Assembly: GCA_949825025.1 (NCBI GenBank)
Contig: OX463781.1
Coordinates: 34,675,537 to 34,739,536, forward strand
Direction: 5' to 3'
From: Siphlonurus alternatus
Taxonomy: Eukaryota; Arthropoda; Insecta; Ephemeroptera; Siphlonuridae
Length of the DNA stretch: 64,000 nt
Below the pieces are notes generated by a model, which saw only the letters and a program-made list of their open reading frames with translations, searched no databases and had not been told where the DNA came from. Numbering within the stretch: the first letter of the stretch is position 1; each line of letters begins with the position of its first letter. A program made the translations under genes and the position numbers. Positions 56,306-64,000 of the stretch are shown here, in pieces.

Positions 56306-56448
56306 TATATGAGATGCTCCGAGTTTTCCTAGCGGTGCTCCCAGTTTTCCGTGCTCCGAGTTTACCGTGCACCGAGTTTTCCTAGCTTGTTGAAATTGCA
56401 CCGAGTTTTCCTGCACCGAGTTTTCCTGCACCGAGTTTTCCGGATACC
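56306..56448 (-). repeat. Right tandem-repeat inverted end of the outer Foldback-like element
   Basis: Reverse-complement array of the left end at 52395-52535 (tgcaccgagttttcc repeated, with the gcttgttgaaa spacer), ending ccggatacc. Confidence 0.88.
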
Positions 56449-56457
56449 GACATTGAA

Positions 56458-58987
56458 GGGTCACTCTCTCTCCACAATTTCTTGCAATTCCTTACAAGAA
56501 AATTTGAACTCCATTTGTTTGTATGGAGATGAAATTTTCTTGTAAAGAAAAATTCTATTTAATGGTTATATACTCAATTTCAATCTCACAATAAGTCAAT
56601 GATTTCGATCATTTCGTCATATACTGTTCATTTTATAGGTTATACACACGGATTTGTCCTCTTTTACGATATTATACAACTGCTATACTGCCATGGATGA
56701 ACTTGATTAAAGACTTTTTAATCGGATGGCATTGTGCCCTATACCCACTACTATAAAGATATTACTATTATACATCATGTACAGCATGTTATTGTGTTAA
56801 CACAATATTATGTTTATTAAGATATTGGCCTGACTCCATTTATTGCTCATTAAGAATCATTGTGAGTAAATACAGTAAATAAAAAAAAAGTAGGTAGATA
56901 AACGACGAACAACGTTTATCATTGGGAAAGTAATATTATAAATACACAGGTAAAGTGTTATCGTATATATAGTTTTAGCTTCTGCCATAATGTTACGCAA
57001 GAAGTCGCCTGGAGAACAACAAAGGACTGCAAAGTGGGCACTGAGCACGATACTGCCGACGATGTTTCATAATATTCACACTACTTTGCATTTAGAGCTT
57101 ACTTATCACCTGCACGCATCCTTAACCTTGCTCGTGTACGATTACGAGACGACAATTTATAACCTTGAAATTGTGCAATTTTTTTATGAAGTTTTAATTA
57201 TTAATATATTCATATTCAAATAAGTTTCAACGTCAGTCGAAGTTTACAACAATTGCAACAATTATTGATGTATTTAATTGCTGCTGCAACTATCAATGTT
57301 TGGAGCATGATTTCATGAGGCAGAAAGCTGCAACAAATTTGATTTTGCTTTGCACTGAAGAGTAATATGCACTCAAAAATGAAATGATTTGCATAAATAC
57401 AAAATTAATTCATCGCTCAAAGAAGAAACATATGGGTGTCACGAATTCCGATCAATATACAAAGCATAAATTTTATAATGCAATGTCTATCAATCTACAC
57501 GATATTTATCTATATATATATATATATAACTGCATGGAAACTCATCAGTTAGCTAGGGGTCATCATTATATTATGCAGCTCGGCCTGCATCACTACATAT
57601 GTCATGGCCAGGCTATATGTTTGTAACGACGATGCAACACGTACGGAGCAACCACAGGTTATAAATGTTATAATAAAGGTGGATTTACATGCATGCCAAC
57701 GGCTGTGATATGACGTGATTTTTACGCACCTGCCGTCAAATAACATGCTTCAAGCGAATTAAAAGCGTTACGACACTGAAATTACAACTTCAAACAAAAG
57801 ATAGTTATCAGGGCATTATAAAGCAAAAGTGCACAATATTCGGGTCGCGTCGCTATCAAAAATCGTCCGTGTAAATCCACCTATATAAATAAATACGTGT
57901 AGCTTGTGCTAGCGTCATCGTCATTAACTCCATCATTTCACTTTCACCATCAGCTGAGCAAGAGATTACTGAATAGTTTTGTTATATAACAACACTTTGC
58001 CAGCGCACTGATCCATCGTTGATAATCAACAAAGCTGTTTGTACACTAAACCGACAGAGTGGAACAAATCCCATATCCATTCTCTTTTCTTTCATGCAGC
58101 CATTCAACATTCCTATATATATTATAAATTATGTATTAAGTTTCTTTCAATTGATAAAATAGCAAGCAATACATTAATTTTCAATACATTAGAAGGTAGT
58201 TTATAAATGTATAATTATGTGACATAATACTTGTATTATACAGTATAAAATCACGCGCGCGTATCAATAAGGAATGTATATATATATATACTGCGCGAAC
58301 ATATATTATATCATGCATGAATTAATTTAATATACCCCTCTGGGGCTGTTGTTTCAAAATAAAATGCTGCAGGTTCGCAATTTTGAGGGATATATATAAG
58401 ACGATCACCCATGCGGTCTATAATAATACAAAAATAATTTAAGTTACTGCCATGGCATGTATTCACCACTTCTCCACTAACTTCTCCATTAAAACTAAGC
58501 TGCATGAAAACGCCTTCAAACAGAGCACAGATTTTTAATAATTTAGTAATAAACATATTTTAAAGCATAACACATTGTTGAATTTTTTTAAAAGCAATTT
58601 TATTAAATTAATGACTTAATTACGCTATATATTATAGTTATTCTATATAATTACAATTATTGTATGGGATGTACTGTATATAAGTAAAATTTAACATTAT
58701 ATATTAAATAAATAGAACAAAATATCATATTATATTATTTAATGCTCCGAGCTATATAATATTATAGTAACATATATTGTTGGATTGTTGCGATCGAGGT
58801 TCTGTGTATTATTATTTATTATGTATATATTATGGTAATTTTATTGTTCTGTAAATCTGCATGGACTCAAAAACATACATGACATACGATCGAGCATCGA
58901 ACCTCAAGATCCGAACGTCTCTCAGCGTCTCTCTAGAGATCTTCTGCTTAAATCCATAATATATATATATTATATATATATTATATT
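56458..58987. other. Gene-poor intergenic DNA
   Basis: No gene recognised. It contains a small MITE at 57677-57882 and an unidentified minus-strand open frame at 58311-58556 that lacks any family motif. AT-rich microsatellite-like stretches precede the SINE. Confidence 0.45.
57677..57882. repeat. MITE with AGGTGGATTTACA ends
   Basis: Inverted ends aggtggatttaca and tgtaaatccacct bound 206 bp with a slightly GC-richer interior. No coding frame; target duplication unclear in the AT-rich flanks. Confidence 0.65.
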
Positions 58988-59349
58988 GACCGGTTCTCGT
59001 TAGATCACCGAAGTCAGGCTACGTCGAGCGTGGTTAGTACTTGGATGGGTGACCATTTCAAGTAAAAAATACGCTGCTCCCTCCCTGGGCTAAATTCATC
59101 TCGCTTTCCACCCAGTGCAGTGATGCACTTGTGTGTGGTTCCCCAGGCTTTGGACATCGCTTTGGTCCATTGAGAAAAAGTAGAGGTGTCCGTCCTGACT
59201 GAGGTTTTCCACGGTTCCCTCAGTCTCACCTCAGCGAATGCTGGGACGCGTAGCATGCAGGCCGTGGCCACTATAATATCCGTTCCCTACCTTATCCCTA
59301 CCCAGTACCCCGCCGCGAGCTGTAAGCTCTTAGGGGTGTATCCTTGTAA

Positions 59350-59421
<72 letters not shown>
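58988..59421 (+). mobile_element. SINE with a 5S rRNA-derived head
   Basis: The first 70 or so bases (gaccggttctcgttagatca, ccgaagtcaggctacgtcga, gcgtggttagtacttggatg, ggtgacc) follow the 5S rRNA sequence from about nucleotide 30 to 95, including the internal Pol III control region (box A, intermediate element, box C tggatgggtgacc). The 5S 3' end is replaced by a body of about 270 bp unrelated to 5S. The body ends in a short A run followed by (TA)n, a LINE-style tail. Loss of the first 30 nt of 5S implies 5' truncation or divergence. This is the layout of 5S-headed (SINE3-type) retroposons. It is not a functional 5S gene. Confidence 0.8.
59350..59421. repeat. A-run plus (TA)n microsatellite, SINE tail
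   Basis: About 12 A followed by some 30 TA repeats, at the 3' end of the SINE. Confidence 0.9.
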
Positions 59422-59426
<5 letters not shown>

Positions 59427-59725
59427 AGAATCTGGCAGATAAGAAACTAGGCATGTAATATAATGAGAGTAAGTTTTTTAATTGACGACCGCGCGGGCTA
59501 AATGAAAATTCATTATTATTATAACAAAGATACTAACTATTAGATTAATTAGAGTACACTCTGCTGCTAATTATATTAGACGATCAAATTATTATCAAAA
59601 TCTCGCGCGATTTTCATCGAACTTTCCCCTCCCTCTCCTCTCGGGCTTCACTTTTTAAGAACAGCTGTCTCATGTTGACACGTTTTTTAGCACACGATAT
59701 TTAATTTATCTGCACAGCTGGGAAA

Positions 59726-61654
59726 ATGCCTCTAAAATTGTGTGCCAACTTGTCGTTCATGTTCCAAGAGACGAGCTCTCTTCTGGAACGGTACTCGCTC
59801 GCGGCTGCGGCGGGTTTCAAGGCGGTCGAGTGCGCCTTCCCTTACGAGCACCCTTTGCAGCAAGTGGTAGCGGTCAAGGAAGGGGCCGGCCTGCGCCAGA
59901 TCCTTCTCAACATCCACGTTGGTAAAGATGGCAAAAATACTGAGCTGCTGCTTTTTTTCACCGCTTTTTTTTTACTTGATACAATATTCATAATTGTTTT
60001 TTTTTTTATCACTGGGTCAGTTTTTTTGCAAAGTGGGCTTATATATGGGAACATGGAGCAGTGATCGGAGGGGAGAGGGAGGGGGGTAACTAGCCTGGCT
60101 ATAATATGGACCCCCCATTGGTCGTTATAGTCTCCACGCCCCTGTACCAAGGGCCCTGGTAACGCCCGGGCCCAGGGCCCCAGGTTAAGCGACACGTTCA
60201 GTCTGATTTTGGATTTTTTTTTATGGGGTAAAAATTTTTGGATTTCAATTTGACATGGAGGAATACTTCAACTATTTTTAGAAAATTATAACTAACTCAA
60301 CTTTTCACACATGGAAAAAAAAAAGATCCCAAAATATAAAGGAACACGGGTGTTATAATTAATACATATTATACTCTCTCCTAGCTATATTATTTATAAT
60401 ATCCCAAATTTAACACTGCTTCCCACCTCCTAAAAAGCCACAAATGCTACTAAAATCTGCCCTTGTTATCCATTGCAGTCTTTTATCCTTGAATCTAGTT
60501 GAGAAATGCCCCTCACACCGCACAGGAATACATATATGTAATAAACATTTGGCATATAATATATGAATATATATTAACGTAGCATGTTCAAAATGTTAAC
60601 TTAATAATAATAAGTCAAAATGGACTTAACAATGAACCAAAATAATTATTCTTGGAATTTCAGGTGATGTTACGAAGGGAGATTTAGGTACCGCAGCTCT
60701 ACCTGGGAAGGAAGAAGAATTTAAGAAAAGTTTAAATCTTGCCATTGAGTATGCTAAGGGCTTGCAATGTGAAAGGTACAAGTTAAACAAACTGAATTAA
60801 ATAATTATAGAACACTACTTATGACATTCTTCTGTCCAGAATACATATTATGTCGGGCAAAGTTGAAAATGTGACCGATGAGAACATTCAAACATACGAG
60901 AAAAATATAAAGTATGCAGCCTCTTTATTGGCCAGCCACAACATTGTTGGTCTTATTGAGCCAATCAACAATCAGACTGTTCCTCATTATTTTATGAACA
61001 GTTATGAAAGAGGTATGTACCCAAAATTACGGATGTATGAAAATAGTACAGACTATACAGTATTGTACTTTAAATCTATATGAGTTAATATATTATAAAC
61101 GTTTTAATTTAAAAATGTTATTGATAATAATTATTCGTCGCCTCAGAATGCAAGTTGCGTAAGTACAAAAAAATTTGATGCAACTTTGAACCTTATTTCA
61201 ATATAACTTAAAGCTCATTATTGACAAATCCATGTCTTCTTTTTTTTTTTAGCTTTGGACCTTGTAAAAAATATTAATTCTCCAAACTTGAAAATCATGA
61301 TGGATTTGTTTCATCTTCAACATCTCAAGGGCAACTTAACTCACAACATTAGCGAGTATCTTCCACACGTTGGTAAGAGCTTATATACGGGAAATTCAAT
61401 ATGTATAAAAAAATGAGCTTCTGAGATATTTTATATGCCTACTTTTCACCTGATTTCTCGTTACAGGTCACATCCAGGTGGCTCAGGTGCCGCACCGTCA
61501 TGAGCCAGACTCGGCAGGAGAGATCAACTACGCCTACGTATTTTCCCTGCTGGAGCAGCTCGGATATGACCAGTGGATTGGACTTGAGTACAAACCCAAA
61601 GAGCAAACCAGCAAAGGACTGCAATGGGTTAAAAACTTTGGAATTGAACTCTAA
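59726..61654 (+). CDS. HYI: Putative hydroxypyruvate isomerase
   Basis: Five exons, 59726-59921, 60664-60775, 60840-61012, 61253-61372 and 61467-61654, join in phase to 789 nt (262 aa; human HYI is 277). The sequence follows the HYI family from end to end: CANLSFMF, AAAAGFKAVECAFPYE, GDLGTAALPGKEEEF, RIHIMSGKV, VGLIEPINNQTVPHYF, LKIMMDLFHLQHLKGNLT, HIQVAQVPHRHEPDSAGEINYAY and WIGLEYKP. The Glu of EPIN and the Glu of GLEYKP correspond to the acid/base pair of the xylose isomerase-like TIM barrel. Known reaction: hydroxypyruvate to tartronate semialdehyde. Intron 1 contains a decayed family A repeat. AATAAA at 61721-61726 is a good polyadenylation signal. Confidence 0.95.
60176..60310. repeat. 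Decayed half of a family A palindrome
   Basis: The stretch ccccaggttaagcgacacgt / tcagtctgattttgg and, later, gacatggaggaatacttcaa / ctatttttagaaaat matches the right arm of the elements at 1397-2050 and 45512-46166 with many substitutions. The left arm is missing. Intron 1 of HYI. Confidence 0.8.
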
Positions 61655-61921
61655 TTCTCATTGGATGCCGGGGTATATTTAATTGTAACTTCCCACTCAC
61701 ACAAATTTGATCTAGCATATAATAAACGGGTTAATTCACCCTGTTTTTACCTTAAGTTTTGGCACATTACTCCGGAACTCCATTTTTTATATATGTCTAC
61801 CCCACTATTTTAACTCATTTCATATTAGGAAATAATATATAAGGTGCCAACATCGTTAACAGAGTAATATTTTGTAACTCATGTAAAATAAAATATATTT
61901 TTCTTTGAAACATGTTAAAGA

Positions 61922-62196
61922 TTAAGGGTAAGATAACGCCACCAATGTTAAAAAAAATCCCTGACAAAAATTCTGAAAAAAATTTAAAATGTTCTCCTCT
62001 ATTTTAACATGGAGAAAAGGATATTCCATGTTAAATTAGTCTACTTTAAAAATTCATAACTCAAAAACTAGATCGTATTTGTAAACCTGATATTTTAGCT
62101 ACTGATAGGGGGTGTAGAGGAGAAAATTTTAAATTTTTTTCAGAATTTTTGTGTGAGGGATTTTTTTTAACATTGGTGGCGTTATCTTACCCTTAA
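61922..62196. mobile_element. TTAA-flanked foldback, family B, copy 4
   Basis: Ends TTAAGGGTAAGATAACGCC and ggcgttatcttacccttaa, 275 bp, between the convergent HYI and TRMT13 genes. The interior keeps gttctcctct, ccatgttaaattagt, cataactcaaaaactag and gatagggg, shared with copies 2 and 3. It may contribute to the 3' UTR of either gene. Confidence 0.85.
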
Positions 62197-62292
62197 GTAT
62201 TTTTTTAATGAAATCCATTCTTTAAAAACATTTAAAACAATAATATGTATATATTTAATTTATAAAATAGTAATACATCAACCATTCCAGAG

Positions 62293-63864
62293 TTATTTAG
62301 TAGCAACAACACACACGTTTTCTAACGTAGTATTTTGATTCACATAAAAAAGTAATTTGCTTTTGAAACCAATGCTCTCGAGATATTTATCTCTACCAAA
62401 GTCAATGATATGTTTGCACTTTCTTCCCACCTCCTCTCTAACTTCTTGACTTAAATTAAGACGCACATATCTGAAAGATAAAAGTAAAACACTCAGTACG
62501 TACCACCTAATAGAACAGCTAGAAATGTTACTCAATGTTTAGAATTTGAATCCTAGATTACTGTACATTCACTTCCTAAATAAACTTGAAATAATAGAAA
62601 TGTTGTAAAAACCTATGAATTTCTAAAAATGTAGGCTTTAGATTGTAATTATTTGTGGTGTGTAATTGCAGCAACAAAAGATTCAGGGAGAGAAAATTCC
62701 CAAATCTGGCAATTTTTCCTTTTAAATGGGATGTGTTTTTTATGCATATATATATATATATATATATATTCAGATATTTTGAGTCCCTAAATTTTTTTAA
62801 AAAATTAAACCACAAACCACCCTTCCAGGAAGCGTGGCCGCACTTTCAATATTTTTTTTTAAAAATTCTGGAACTCGGGAAAAATCTGAAAGTAGCATAA
62901 TTTCATACCCTTGATTCTTTTCTGCAGTAAAACAAAAAATAAAAAAATTTAGGTTGTCCATTGCAGCATTTGTAGGGACTCAAGTCTAATCACGACAGCT
63001 TTCATACATACTTCTTTAGGATAGTTATAATATAACTAATAGAAGACATTACAACTTGAAGTTGAAATAATATTTACGACTTGAGTCTTCAAACATCTCG
63101 AGTTTTTGCACAGTGATTTGCATGCTCCTACCTGTCCCTGTGCTTGTTGTCCTGCTGGCCTGGCATCTGCTCACTCGGTGGTTCTTCTTTCTGAGGCTGG
63201 AGTCCGTCAGCAGCAACTCTGCTGCGACCGGAGCCGCAAGTCGCCCAGCTGGCAAGTACACACATGGCTGTGAAGTCTGCCCCATTCAAGCCAATTTCCT
63301 GTTGAGTAAACAAGACAAGTTTAGAACCATTTCAAATGAATATAATAACTAAAATGGAATTATTTTGATTGGAAAATTCTTGCTACTTTAGTTAAAATAT
63401 TTTAAATTCTATTATTGCTCAGGAGATTAAAGAAACAGCAGAAAATACTAAAGTTAAAGTAAGTTTGAGATCATGGAATAAACACAACTCTTCATTCGAG
63501 TTATATAAAATAAGGATCATTATGACAAAAGCGCATTGTTCCATGGCTGGCCTTTCTGTTCAGCTTATTGCTTATCACTTTCCCATCCGGAGGACTGAGG
63601 GAAAAGTGGGCGTGGCATGTGATGTCAGAAAACAGTTAGATTGAACAGACTTTAGCAGTTTAAAATATTATTTTATTGCTATAACTACCTTCACAACAGT
63701 GTCATCAACTGATTTAAAACTTACATTGAAGAAGTGCTTGCCAACGTAGTTCTTCCAATCACAGCGGTGGTGACAGCACAGGGCCATCACGAGGCCGTGC
63801 AAGTTCCAGCCTGCACCACCAGGGTCCTTTTCAATGCTGCTGCCCACACATCGCATCGCCAAGT
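62293..63864 (-). CDS. TRMT13: tRNA 2'-O-methyltransferase TRM13 homologue, C-terminal part (gene continues off the right edge)
   Basis: Three minus-strand exons, 63864-63725, 63298-63132 and 62470-62293, join in phase and end at a TAA (62293-62295), giving about 161 C-terminal residues. The first holds DLAMRC, WNLHGLVMALCCHHRCDWKN and YVGKHFF, the CCHHxCxW signature of TRM13. The next has GADFTAMCVLASWATCG, and the last YVRLNLSQEVREEVGRKCKH with IIDFGRDKYL. Known role: 2'-O-methylation of nucleotide 4 in the acceptor stem of certain tRNAs. The CHHC zinc-finger N-terminus and SAM motif I lie beyond 64000. No defect is visible in the part present. Confidence 0.92.
62870..62970. repeat. Decayed relative of the 49211 foldback
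   Basis: The stretch gaaagtagcataatttcata, then ttcttttctgcagtaaaa and ttaggttgtccattg resembles gagtagcataactttgcacc, then catttctgcgataaaaaa and gaggtcggtactccatta at 49465-49528. It lies in the last intron of TRMT13. Only one arm is recognisable. Confidence 0.55.
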
Positions 63865-64000
63865 CTAAAAACAAACAAATCCTCATTCAAGTACCGGACA
63901 ACAATAGAAATGCTGGTTGGATCCACATTCTTCTATTGATGTTGTAGCTTGGATGTTTAAAACCTTTTTTTTAATAATTAATGCCACTAAATTATAATTA

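Larger units (their letters stand above)
52395..56448. mobile_element. Foldback/Mutator-like element with tandem-repeat ends (outer)
   Basis: A 4.05-kb unit flanked by the exact 9-bp duplication gacattgaa (52386-52394 and 56449-56457). The inverted ends (about 52395-52535 and 56306-56448) consist mostly of repeats of ggaaaactcggtgca and variants, with the same spacer (tttcaacaagctag) in both. The left end starts gattgtagg and the right ends ccggatacc. The interior is AT-rich without a transposase and contains the inner element 54027-55209 and a nested palindrome at 55348-55838. Long ends made of short tandem repeats plus 9-bp duplications are the architecture of Drosophila Foldback/MULE elements; assignment is by structure only. 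Confidence 0.85.

Noticed and set aside
52403..56446. CRISPR-like direct repeats
   Set aside because: The units are contiguous or separated by repeated spacers, occur as inverted terminal arrays with target duplications, and the genome is eukaryotic.
56990..57223. 77-codon ORF starting at an ATG
   Set aside because: No domain, no neighbouring exons, and AT-driven composition towards its end.
58988..59060. Functional 5S rRNA gene
   Set aside because: The first 30 nt and the 3' end of 5S are missing and the sequence continues into an A-tailed retroposon body.

Overview
This window is nuclear DNA from an AT-rich animal genome, most likely an arthropod and perhaps a crustacean. The evidence is many-exon genes with GT..AG introns, a three-domain laccase-type multicopper oxidase with arthropod-style copper motifs, non-LTR retrotransposons, and a very dense load of DNA-transposon remnants. 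There is no operon, Shine-Dalgarno or CRISPR organisation. The phylum-level call is inference.

Seven protein genes were assembled by joining exons at splice sites. In each complete gene the exon lengths add up to one open frame. From left to right: an F-box/WD40 protein (minus, 3318-11711, 458 aa); RRP8, a nucleolar rRNA-processing methyltransferase (minus, 12703-17818, 330 aa); a mucolipin/TRPML lysosomal cation channel (plus, 18427-31985, 625 aa), divergent from RRP8 across about 600 bp; iduronate 2-sulfatase (plus, 35096-38974, 552 aa), convergent with a multicopper oxidase (minus, 39807-47045, 779 aa); hydroxypyruvate isomerase (plus, 59726-61654, 262 aa), convergent with the C-terminal part of TRMT13, a tRNA 2'-O-methyltransferase that runs off the right edge (minus, 62293-63864). 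Mucolipin and iduronate sulfatase are adjacent and both act in the lysosome; the other genes look like unrelated housekeeping or cuticle/oxidase functions.

Most of the remaining DNA is repeats. A non-LTR retrotransposon with an 869-codon open frame lies antisense in an intron of the F-box gene. Four hAT-type elements carry 8-bp target duplications: 350-2687, 5249-5416, 14619-15932 and 25529-27845. The third cuts an older LINE fragment in two and keeps the C-terminal hAT dimerisation domain. At least four families of TTAA-flanked palindromic elements are present, several sitting in the centre of another palindrome. One such family keeps an open frame in its arms.

The 47.8-59 kb interval has no recognisable gene. 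It holds a 4-kb Foldback/Mutator-like element (52395-56448) whose inverted ends are built from short tandem repeats. Nested in it is a second element of the same architecture (54027-55209), and both are flanked by 9-bp target duplications. A SINE whose head is derived from 5S rRNA lies at 58988-59421.

No previously unknown multi-gene system was found. The strongest novel candidates are the nested palindrome/foldback elements, the palindrome family with conserved arm frames, and the 5S-headed SINE.
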